DNA of 64,000 nucleotides, from the NCBI GenBank assembly GCA_035771175.1, contig CM069597.1, positions 46,693,991-46,757,990 on the forward strand. Reading direction: 5' to 3'. The number at the start of each line of letters is the position of its first letter. Positions within the stretch are counted from its first letter, which is position 1. The stretch comes from Paratinospora sagittata (Eukaryota > Streptophyta > Magnoliopsida > Ranunculales > Menispermaceae). Shown piece by piece: positions 50,501-59,100 of the stretch. The position numbers and the translations under genes were made by a program. The notes beneath the pieces were generated by a model. The model had not been told where the DNA came from. It searched no databases and was given only the letters and a program-made list of their open reading frames with translations.

Positions 50501-53500
50501 GACAGGATTTGCACGCCATTGGATCGTTGTCACCGTCGCGAACTGAAGATTGGATCACCGGCGCCGTTGGATCCTGATCTGAAGACAGGATTTGCACGCC
50601 GCGGAGGCGATGAAGGCCGAGTTTCGCTGGATGTGCATTTCGGCAAGAGCTTGGACGAGAACTCTCTCGCCAGATTTGGATTTGCTCCGGCGTGGATCTG
50701 ACGGGAACGTCGTGGATCTGACGGGAACTCTCTCTCCAGATGTGTTGTCGGGAACCTCTGGCGAACCTCGGAGCTCCGTCGATGAGATCCGGCGAAAAGA
50801 CGGCGGTGCTGTGGTGGAGAAGACGAGAGAAGAGCTGATGAAGACGACGCAGAGGCTCAGAATCGTTGAAGACGCCGAGGAGAGGCTGTGTACACAGTTT
50901 GGAGAGCTGGAAGCGGAGGCCGTAGATCAAGCTCGATTGTACCACGCGCAGATCAGATCCTTGACGAAGCAGCTTTCGCAAGCGCTGCGCTCCTCCGATC
51001 CGCCACCTCCACCGGCGCCATCGCTCTGATACCATGATAAATTCTTTGCTTCCCTTTTCCATTCACAACCATCAAATATATATCTATTACAAAAACTAAA
51101 ACTAAAGTAAGGATAATATCGTAATATGTTTGCTTGCTATACATGGTTGGGCCTCTACTTTTTAGTTATAGCTTTTGGGTTAGGGATTTCTGACACTAAC
51201 AAAGAGACTTAAACCCAATACCTCTACAAAATCAACGCCCCATCCTATAGGTGGAGAGATAAAAGAACAAACAAATACTAAAAAAACATGCAAACGAGGA
51301 TTATGCAAATGCTAACAAAGAGATTTAAACCCAATACTTTTACAAAACCAAAGCCCTAATATCATGTTGCATAACCATGTGACCTAAAAGCTATATGTGT
51401 CAAGTAGAGGACTGATAATGTATATCAAGTTATCACTACATGGTTCTCGTGAATATAAGATCAAAATTTGATCTCAAAAACATTACTAAAAACACTCATG
51501 GGTTAGTAAACAATGAATGGTAGTAATAGAGGCCAAGAAAGATCTAAAACAACATGGATAAAAAATTAAAAAGATATGACTACTCGTAATATAACTATTG
51601 ACTTAACCCTTGATAAAGTGGAGTGGAGTGGAGTGGATGATGATGATTCATCAAGCCGCCAAATTCATCTAGTTGGAAAAAGGCTTTATTGAATTAAGTT
51701 GAATTGAGTTTGAGTATATGCAATTAAGTAAACTAAAGGACAAAGGATTTACCTTTTTATAACGTACTTCTCGTTCCCCTTATTCCTTTGCATTGATTTA
51801 GAGTTTTCATTCTTTACCTCAACCAAAGGCTTCTTCTCTTTCTCATTTGCATCCAAATCTCCCCAGCTGTGATAGGAGAAACCCTCTTAGATCAATTTAT
51901 GATCTCAAATACATAAAAATATTATTCAGAATGCTCATGGTGTATTATGCTTCCGTTCAGAATCAAAGTTTATTATGGACAAAGATAATTATGAAAAATA
52001 TAACTACTTGTAACATAAATGTTAAACTTAACCCTTGATAAAGCAGAGTGCGGAACTGATTCATGTAGCCGACCGATGTAATTTGGGAAGAGGCTTTGTT
52101 GAGTTGAGTTAATAAATAAAGAATTGGTGGATTTACCTTTTCCCCAAGTGCTTCTCCCTTCCATTGCTACTTTCCGCTGCTTCAATGCACTCTTTCTTCA
52201 CCTGTAACAAGGGCTTCCTCTCTTTTTCACTTTCATCAATATATCCGGAACTCTCATCAGAGAAACCCTCCGAGGGCCTCCACATTGATTGCAACGGAGT
52301 CTTCTCTTTATCCATTTTGGAATTCTCCCTTGCTTTTGCTCCAATTACCAGTTTCTTCAATTCATTACAGAACTCAGTTATCTGATTAAATCGTCCAGCA
52401 AAGAGATTACTGGCAGAGAGAGTGCTCTTCAACTTCGGTTTATGGTCTGCTTTAGCAGAATTTGCAGGAGAGGTATCAAATGGTTGCCTCCTTTTCTCTG
52501 TTTTTGATTTCAGATATCTGTTCTCACGACTCGGAGTGGCAGAAAAATTGGGATTCTCATTCTCCTGATCTCCTTGAAATCTATCTGGAATTCTGCTTGG
52601 AGTATATTTACTGGCTTTCTTAACAGTTTTTGATGAAACGTTATTCATGCTTGTTGCATCCCTACAAACAAAAGGATTGCCAGTGACATTATCAAATCTA
52701 AGTCACCTAAATCGCTTGAAGCTAAAAAGTCACTCTTTAACAAGTAGTACCTGGGAATCTTATCCCCCTTCATAAAGATCTCGGAAACACTAATTGATCT
52801 CAAATGCTTTAGCTGAAAAAATCGACATAAATAAAACCAGCTCAATAAACAATTAAGGGAGAGAAACATTGTAATTTGTAAAAAAATTGGAACTCATGCA
52901 TGATAGATCTTAATTGGAAGAATAAACTTTATTTCTCTAATCTGTTAATACAACCACTCAATGCTATTTATAGAAGGAAAATGCTAATCTATACAAAAAT
53001 AAAAACAAAAATGCAACTACAAGTGCAATTTCATATTTTTATTCATTAGATATTTGTGTTTTATACGTCTCAATGTATATAATAAATGATCTAATGAATA
53101 TAAAGGTGTAAAACGACAATCTAGCTATAACTCCAAATATCCAGAAATATCAAAACTCCTAACACATATAAACTACCTAAAATAAAATATAACTTTCAAC
53201 AATTCATTCACTTATTTTGAATCAATTCAGTCAGTTGTACCTTAGAAGTAGGCGCGGATCTAAGATAATCTTCAGCGGCCTTCGGATGCCGACAATCTGC
53301 AAGTAAAAAAATATTCTCAGCTCTTCGAGAAAAACCTACAAAATTCAATTCATCAAAGACAAAATGAGGTTGAGAGAGATCTTACGAGGCGTGCAGAACC
53401 AAGCCTCATCATCGACGAACTCTTCCGAAGCAGAGAAATCGAACCATTTCGGAGCATTTATCCGCTCGTAGATCTCGTCTTCCATGAATCTCGATTCTAC

Positions 53501-53530
53501 CTTCTTCCAATCAATTTTCGCAGGTTCCAT
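38506..53530 (-). CDS. Plant protein of unknown function, 411 aa, with 12-kb intron
   Basis: Seven exons join without frame error: 53386-53530, 53241-53296, 52751-52812, 52137-52661, 51753-51866, 39537-39717 and 38506-38658. I do not recognise a named family. Visible parts are an acidic, aromatic N terminus ([12 protein letters not shown], then VDDEAWFC) and a possible Cys/His pair ([15 protein letters not shown]). Next is [13 protein letters not shown], then a long basic, Ser/Asn-rich, disordered middle with [20 protein letters not shown]. Near-repeated acidic/basic phrases ([22 protein letters not shown]) follow. A compact C terminus ([24 protein letters not shown]) ends it. Lys/Arg-rich patches suggest a nuclear protein; this is inference. 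Intron 5 (39718-51752) contains the copia nest, yet phase 2 is kept across it. An in-frame ATG at 53563 is a possible longer start. Confidence 0.8.
38972..39265. repeat. Degenerate minisatellite in intron 6
   Basis: The phrase AAATCATACTAGAATTG (or with one change) starts near 38974, 39073, 39095 and 39204. It is accompanied by AAGTACTT...CAATCAACT and GCTAATATT blocks. This is an irregular tandem array inside the last intron of the 411-aa gene. Confidence 0.75.
39840..40090. repeat. Dispersed repeat relic left of the copia nest
   Basis: It shares phrases with 32930-33240 and 51132-51470. Its segment near 39996 (TATATGTTCGCTTG, then ATTCATGGTTGAGCC) aligns with the sequence formed by joining the two flanks of the copia insertion. 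The nest therefore landed in a related copy of this repeat. Confidence 0.5.
40215..40306 (-). repeat. 3' LTR of copia A
   Basis: This is 92 bp and directly follows the polypurine tract (minus strand CTTGAGGGGGGG). It differs from the 5' LTR by two transitions. Confidence 0.9.
40314..44808 (-). pseudogene. Copia A polyprotein (gag-protease-integrase-RT-RNase H), degenerate
   Basis: The Ty1/copia order is visible. Gag begins at 44808 and its zinc knuckle follows ([14 protein letters not shown]). Protease shows [12 protein letters not shown], then a GAG-pre-integrase block ([14 protein letters not shown]) and integrase ([28 protein letters not shown]). Reverse transcriptase has [14 protein letters not shown] and RNase H has [12 protein letters not shown]. 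Defects are a 178-bp tandem duplication that shifts gag, a frame change near 43800, small deletions near 41000 and a CGA-to-TGA stop near 40457. The protease-integrase frame is open for 598 codons (42016-43812). The natural end would be TGA at 40314. Confidence 0.88.
44341..44700 (-). repeat. 178-bp tandem duplication in copia A gag
   Basis: TCTCCAAGTGTCGACCGAAC starts at 44341 and again at 44519, and the following bases repeat with a few changes. The shift of 178 is not a multiple of three, so it breaks gag. Copia B has one copy only. Confidence 0.88.
45016..45143 (+). repeat. 5' LTR of copia B
   Basis: It is 128 bp and matches the 3' LTR apart from two substitutions and a longer poly-A-like stretch near 45100-45122. 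The first bases (TATTAC in the 3' LTR) are missing. Confidence 0.82.
45144..45156 (+). promoter_or_regulatory. Primer-binding site of copia B
   Basis: TGGTATCAGAGGC follows the LTR directly and matches the initiator tRNA-Met site TGGTATCAGAGC with one extra G. Confidence 0.8.
45371..45625 (+). pseudogene. Possible DUF1677-like fragment in copia B leader
   Basis: The frame reads [18 protein letters not shown] and then CAEAV, ending at TGA 45623-45625. DUF1677 plant proteins have a Cys-rich core with the phrases CxCCGLxEEC and, some 25 residues later, GLCAEAV. Here the two phrases are adjacent, as if the part between had been lost. It lies in sense orientation in the GC-rich leader, upstream of gag. 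The match is short and made from memory of the family. Confidence 0.4.
45817..50155 (+). pseudogene. Copia B polyprotein, degenerate
   Basis: Gag starts at 45817 ([12 protein letters not shown]). The zinc knuckle is [14 protein letters not shown], protease [12 protein letters not shown], integrase HLDLWGPYK and NGTEFN, reverse transcriptase [14 protein letters not shown], and RNase [13 protein letters not shown]. Frame breaks are near 46650 (bases missing after the zinc knuckle), near 47787 (extra G in a G run), near 48420, at 49603-49605 (TAG) and near 49690. Each copy has defects the other lacks: B has intact RT through 1 kb and no gag duplication, whereas A has an unbroken integrase. It is not autonomous. 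Confidence 0.88.
50162..50285 (+). repeat. 3' LTR of copia B
   Basis: It follows a polypurine tract (CTTGAGGGGGG) and starts with the same TATTACGATATTAT as the LTR of copia A, after which the two LTR types differ. Confidence 0.82.
50778..51029 (+). pseudogene. Captured LSU-like (RESPONSE TO LOW SULFUR) frame, antisense in copia A leader
   Basis: The 84-codon frame reads [44 protein letters not shown] and [17 protein letters not shown]. That is the coiled-coil layout of plant LSU proteins, which are about 90-100 aa, intronless and induced by sulfur shortage. The usual end is replaced by a Pro-rich tail ([10 protein letters not shown]). The TGA stop at 51027-51029 lies in the retrotransposon primer-binding site. 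The orientation is opposite to element A. An in-frame upstream extension to 50592 has no family match. The family call comes from recognition of motifs; the function of this copy is unknown. Confidence 0.68.
51023..51034 (-). promoter_or_regulatory. Primer-binding site of copia A
   Basis: The minus strand reads TGGTATCAGAGC directly inside the 5' LTR, a perfect match to the initiator tRNA-Met primer site. Confidence 0.9.
51035..51126 (-). repeat. 5' LTR of copia A
   Basis: This 92-bp LTR is nearly identical to 40215-40306, and its outer end joins the TGTTT duplication at 51127-51131. Confidence 0.9.
51132..51470. repeat. Dispersed repeat relic right of the copia nest
   Basis: It continues the repeat broken by the copia nest, with phrases TAGTTATAGCTTTTGGGTTAG and two copies of ACAAAGAGA(C/T)TTAAACCCAATAC about 60-120 bp apart. 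Related blocks occur at 32930-33240 and 39840-40090. Confidence 0.45.
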
Positions 53531-53986
53531 TTCTGAACTGAATCTACAATGACACAAAACCAAAAAAATAAAAAATAAAAAAAAAATAATCAGTAAAATG
53601 TGCTAAAATCGATGAAGTGGAACAGAGGATTCTGAGAAATCGTGAAATTAAGAGCAAGCGAGCTCGATCTTTCGGAGCAGCAAAGCAGGTTTTGTGATCC
53701 TCCTAAAGCGATTGTTGTTGAAGAAGATGATATGAAATGCTGGAGAGAGCGTGTGTGCTGTATGAGATAGTTACAGTGATTTTATGTAACGTTCGACCCG
53801 ACTCTCTACAAGCTGTCGAGTTTCGACCGTTGGAGAAAATTCTACTAACGCATATTCAATCCGCACATACGGTCAAGTGCCTTGAGTCATCGAATTTATT
53901 ATATTATATGTTTCTCTTGGTTAAATCTTTTGCTTCTGACCCTAATACCCTCTAGTCCTCTACAGTTGGCTCTCTCGTATTAGTCT
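53531..53986. other. Promoter-side region of the 411-aa gene
   Basis: This is the upstream region of the minus-strand gene. It is GC-richer than the following DNA. No TATA box or other clear site was found. Confidence 0.4.
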
Positions 53987-53993
53987 TTTGAAA

Positions 53994-54572
53994 GTGGAGT
54001 GTTCATGGCTTGGGGTGGTTCGACTGGGTTAAAATCTAATTCAATTCAATTTATCTTCCAACTCAAATTGTTCAGGTTCGATTTGATCTGATTGAACTTA
54101 AATCTCATATTTGACATATAATTTATTGATATAAGAACTTAAATTATTCATTTATCGTTTATCTTTTCTAGTAATTTTTTTTCACTATTATTTTGCAATG
54201 AATAAATAGTAATAATAATTTGTAAAATAGTTGTGCATAAATTGAGATTGTATATATTAATAGTATAATAACCCTGTGATTTGTATATATATATATATAT
54301 ATATTATGGTATAAACTAAATTAGATAGTATTATATAAAAATTATAAGATACATATAAATCTTTAAAAAAAAATGCCTAAAAGAATATTTTAGGGTTTTA
54401 ACACTTACTTCAGTTCGGGTCGGTTTAATCAAATTTTTAAGAGCTTAATCTGTGACCTAAGCCAAACTAATCGAATTAGATATTTTAGAAACCAACCCAA
54501 CTCAAACAATCTACTTAGCCTAACCCAAACCAACCCAAAAGGTTCGGTTCGATCGGGTTGATGAACATCCTA
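53994..54572. mobile_element. hAT-type MITE
   Basis: The left end GTGGAGTGTTCATGGCTTGG and the right end read in reverse (TAGGATGTTCATCAACCCGA) are similar. A 7-bp duplication TTTGAAA lies at 53987-53993 and 54573-54579. Subterminal blocks rich in GGTTCG/CGAACC recall the MITEs at 16132 and 26684. It has no reading frame. Confidence 0.6.
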
Positions 54573-54838
54573 TTTGAAATTCATTGACTAATGACCTTAA
54601 TAACCAGCCTCATTTTCCATAAAAATAATGGAATCAGATTTTGATAAATTTTAAAAAATATATATTTTTACCAAGAATGATTAAGAGTTATTGTTATAGT
54701 TTTTAATTTGCTCACCATTAAAGAAGCCTTATATTCATGAGATCATCGGTTATAATAAACTATATATTAGTCCAAACAAAAATATTAAGTACTAAACATC
54801 AGTTATAGCTTTAGTATTATTACTTTTAGGTTTGCCTG

Positions 54839-55780
54839 AGAGCTCCTGGGCTTTTGACATGATTACCCTTTAAAAAAAAAAAATTTTACAAATATCATTC
54901 ATTTAAAAATAATGTCAGCGCAGAGGTAAAATTTTTTTAAGTAAAGGGAAGGCGTCTTTTGAAAAGACGCATTTCCTTCATATTAAAAAAATCGATGTCA
55001 AAAGACGCACTCCCTTCCCTTTAAAAAAAACGATGAGGCTTCCCTTCTCTTTAACATAGCTTGATGCAAGTAGATTGCAGTTTTGATTGCAGATCCACTA
55101 TTTGGCTTTCCTGCTGCTTGATAAGGCACATTCAATAAATGCACATACGCCCACTAAATTAATTTAGAGAAAGAACTGACCAACAGAAATCTCACCTCGC
55201 CCAGATTTAATTTTTCGCCTCTAAGATTGTAGGGTTCTTCTGGTGCATCGCAAGACATCTTTTGCAGCTCAAATTCAAGCTCAGCTTCAAGCTGATCAAT
55301 TTCTGGCACCTGTGGCTCAGGCTCTTCAGTGAGAACACTACTGGCGTATTCACAGTCATCGATAAACTGGTGTCCCGACACTTTGGTGTCAGCAAGGTTT
55401 GCTACCTTAGCATCTGAAAAAATGATTTCCAATTGCTTATGATCCATGGTTTCTTCAGAGCATCTATTTTCAAAACTTGAGTCCCGCAGGAACAATTTTC
55501 CTTTATAAAGCTTGTATTTCAAGTCATTAATGACTTTTGCTTCATCTATAGCTACATTCAGCTTGTTGATTTCGGCTTTCATTTTTTTTTTCAATATGAA
55601 AAGACGCATTCCCTTCATTTAAATGTCATCTCCGCGCCCACGTGACGCTTACGTTTGTTTGTCACGCTGACTGTGCTAAAAACAGTAAAATATGGTAAAT
55701 AGGTCATTATTTGTATTTGAATATCATTTGTGAAATTTTTTTTTTTTAAAGGGTAATTATGTCAAAAGACCGAGAGCTCC
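54839..55780. mobile_element. TIR element with captured gene fragment (Pack-MULE-like)
   Basis: Terminal inverted repeats of about 75 bp bound the element. Left blocks are GAGCTCCTGGGC, TTTTGACATGATTACCCTTT, a poly-A run, ACAAATATCATTC and AATAATG. The right end in reverse has GAGCTCTCGGTC, TTTTGACATAATTACCCTTT, a poly-A run, ACAAATGATATTC and AATAATG. Long TIRs with a gene fragment inside suggest a Mutator-like Pack element. I could not find a convincing 8-11-bp target duplication, so the superfamily is open. Confidence 0.65.
55154..55618 (-). pseudogene. Gene fragment inside the TIR element, POLAR-like?
   Basis: A minus-strand frame encodes acidic, coiled-coil-like sequence (KAEINKLNVAIDEAKVI, VPEIDQLEAELEFELQKMS). 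After NLGE it reaches a good splice donor (GTGAGA at 55196-55191), so genomic DNA with at least one exon end was probably taken up. The final LEAELE phrase recalls POLAR LOCALIZATION DURING ASYMMETRIC DIVISION-like proteins, but the match is weak. The 5' side begins in a poly-A/T stretch of the element and has no credible gene start. Confidence 0.5.
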
Positions 55781-56197
55781 TTATATTGCTGAATAGTCAT
55801 AGTAAAAGCTAGACTACAGGGTGCTGAGACAATTGGAGTTAATTTTTTAGCAAATTGATTATTAGCACCACATGGTATGTGTTCGACAACTGAGGATACT
55901 CGCAAATGCCATTGAGTAATAGTTTGTTCAGTTGGAGAAAGAATGCTATATTTGAAATTGGTAAGAGAGATGATAGAGATTGTAGTACAAATTTTCACTC
56001 TCATGAAATGGGGGAAAATCCCATAAAGTTCCCTTTCGTGTAAAAAAGCAAACAAACCACTAAAGAGTCCGTAAAATCTACTTCTGTAAAAGAAGAGAAA
56101 AGCAGGGGAGAACAACTCGTGGGAAAGCAAATCACTTGAAAGTTGAAACATCCAAAATATATCCAAGACAACTCTCCTTAGTCATTGAGAGCACTTT
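55781..56197. other. Intergenic region
   Basis: This lies between the TIR element and the stop codon of the RING gene. It presumably includes that gene's 3' UTR. No gene or repeat is evident. Confidence 0.4.
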
Positions 56198-59100
56198 TTA
56201 CTTCCCGGACTTCACTGCGGATACCTCAGCGTAGCAAACTGGGCAGACCTGAGAATACAGAAAACTTATCACAATTTAAGCAGAAGAAGAAAGAATGCAA
56301 GTGCAGATAATCAGATCACTAGTTTTTTAGCTAGTGAGGAAGAGTTCTTCATCAGAGCTGACCTTATTGATGCTAAGCCACCGACTGCAACAGTCAGCGT
56401 GGTACATATGTTTGCACGGCAGAGTAATTAGCCGTTCCCCTCGTTTATAATTCATTTGGCAAATCACACACCTGTGCCCCAAACACTGTACGTTTTATCA
56501 GCAAGTTGTAGAACAGTAAAAAACATAGGCAGAATTTGAAGAATCTTGGAAAGTGAATCTAAGCACAAGGAAACTGGTTTGAGTTTTTTATTTATTTATT
56601 TTTTTAACTAAGATGTATCTTTTTAACAGGTTTGAGAAGGCAATCAGATGAATGCAGGTTTGACTTTAAGAGAGTATTAATCACTACTAAACCCGAGTTT
56701 TCAATGAATAATAGGAGATGATCCTTTAGGAAGACTCTCACAACCAAATAAATTATAAACAGTACCCAGAGTGAGATTAGGCGTTTCCTCCAATTTCTTT
56801 CATCATGATAGGGGCATTGCGTCAATCAAAGAATGAATACTAATCCTGTAAAGGCATATTCAAACTTTACATTCTATTTCAAAGTTAGATACACTAATTT
56901 ATTAGGCACTATCATCATTTTTGAACTTACTGGTGTAGGAAATTCCTATTACCAGGTTCCGTCACTCAAAAATAATACAATACTTATCCAATTTTTTTAA
57001 CAAAAGAATACAGTGAGATTTTACGTTTTTCCCTTTCTCTGCCAGGTTTTCATTGCATGAGCATATCTAATCTCTCATTGACATTAACAGTTTCATTTTA
57101 TTATTCGTCATATGATTTTTTTTTTTCTTTTTGCTCAAAGTTGGAGCCATAAAAGCATGATTTGAAGACAGCAGAGACCTATTAATACAATTTTAAACAG
57201 CAGTTAAGCAGCTAGAATGTTACCGCTCATTTCGAGACCTTTTCCTTATAAGAAAGGAACCTTTTTTGTATTTTGAGACTGGAAGTAATGCAATGCGCTC
57301 TTTGGAAAGCCCTCGGCTGTGAGATCCAATTGCTTCACCTAAATCAAGCAATTCCTGAAGATGAATAACTTCATTAGTATAACTAAATCACCTTGAGCTT
57401 GAGGAAGCTACATTAAAAACAGTGAAGTTTTTAACCAGTATCACCATCAATTGACAGACTTTTGGATGCTAAATTGAAAGAAAATCTGACTACAGGAAGA
57501 TTGTTCCTGCCACGGAAATTGAATAATTTGTAGTGGGGAAATTGAATAATTTGTAGTGACATACTTGAAGGGGAATTATGAACTCCACCTAGAAAAATTA
57601 CAGGCAATGCTGGATTGTCAGAAAAATTTGGAAACGTGCTAAGCGCCTATGTAATCAAATTATAGCTGATGAGATATGTAGTCCATTCAAAGATGGTAAG
57701 AAGATAATTTATGTACTTCCTCACAGAAGAAGCCCAATTGAACCATAACATTCAATAAAACGTCACTGTGACCAATAAAAGAAAAACAGTAACACTAGTG
57801 AACATTTGTGACACCAGCGAGTTCTTATCCTTGTGGTGACAACTAAGCTGTGCATAATCCGAAAAATGGAAAGCTGATAATGATGCTGAGCGGGAAAATA
57901 GATTGTAGTTGCAAAATGCTATGTATGGTTTGTACTTGAGCAAATCTTCCACAGATGTGAAGGAAAGACTTTTTTTAGTACATGGAAATTATTTGATGAC
58001 ATCAGATACAAGACTAGAATATATAAGTGGAGTGTCATGATGAAACTATCCAATAGAGTTTCATTGTGCAACAAGCATAAATGGAAATCTGCTTAGTTTT
58101 CACCCAAAAAAAGAAAAAGAAAAAGAAAAAACCAAATGTACTTGCACAATTAAAATTTTACCAACATGAAGGAGTTTTAACTAAAGCAGATATCCCAATT
58201 CTGAAATACTGGTAAAGACATGCTTATGCAATCTAATAGATGAGATCCATTCAATTTTAAAAGCAAAGGTTGCACATAAGAATGTAGACAACTACTTTCA
58301 AACAAGCTATGAAGAATATATTGAGTTCAAATTAAAAACACCGATTTCAATTTGGCTGAGAACTACTGTTACCAATTGAACTTGCACACTCCAAGTGTAA
58401 ATAACGTTAAATATCAAGTACTTCACCTTTTTGGTTTATATTAGAATTAGTATACATCTTCCAACATAATTAGGAATTTAGGATATTAATATCATGTTTG
58501 CCAGGAACACAGTTTGGCTCCTAGTCTATGTCACAATCTAGACACATTTTCACGTTGCACCAATAAGAAGCCGGTCATTCCAATCATCAGTTTTATTTTT
58601 CTACAGAAACTAAGCAGCAAAGGACAGTATACTTAATTTCTCAAGCAATTAGGTTTAACATTTGAAATGAGGGTAAACCTATGCCACAAAATTTCTGCAT
58701 GTGCTTAATGGATCCAAAACATTCCTTCATAAGAACTTGCAGTTACAATAAGTCATGAACAGATTAAAATATAACCATATTTCATTTTACCATTGCATTG
58801 CATAGTGGAGCAATATATTATTCGAATAAACTTCTCTTAGATGGATAAACATTTGAACATAATTATGGCCCGTGACTAGTAGAATAATTTCTTCTAAGCA
58901 TGTAAAGCTGTAGCTTGTAGGTCATCTGCGGATCCTAAATCCTAATAACACCACTTGAGTTGCATTACTAGCTTATTACATTCATAATGACAGTCAATAT
59001 CAATTAGCAAATGTCCATTGGTTCTTTATAAAATGCAAAATTAAGATAATTCTAACAGTCATCATTAATTTCCACCTCTAAATATGTAAGTATTACTAGC

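Larger units (their letters stand above)
40215..51126 (-). mobile_element. Copia LTR retrotransposon A (minus strand), outer element of nest
   Basis: Two 92-bp LTRs (40215-40306 and 51035-51126) differ at only two C/T positions. They are flanked by a perfect 5-bp target duplication TGTTT (40210-40214 and 51127-51131). On the element's own strand the LTR begins TATTACGATATTATCC and ends GTCA or ATCA, so the ends are TA...CA and not the usual TG...CA. Order on the minus strand is 5' LTR, tRNA-Met primer site, a ~950-bp leader carrying an antisense LSU-like frame, the polyprotein, polypurine tract and 3' LTR. A second copia (45016-50285) sits in the leader. Without it the element is about 5.6 kb. 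It lies in the same direction as the host gene. Confidence 0.92.

Noticed and set aside
50226..51062. A 278-codon frame on the minus strand in the copia A leader
   Set aside because: It is the antisense of the LSU-like frame, crosses the element B end, LTR and primer site, and has no recognisable domain.
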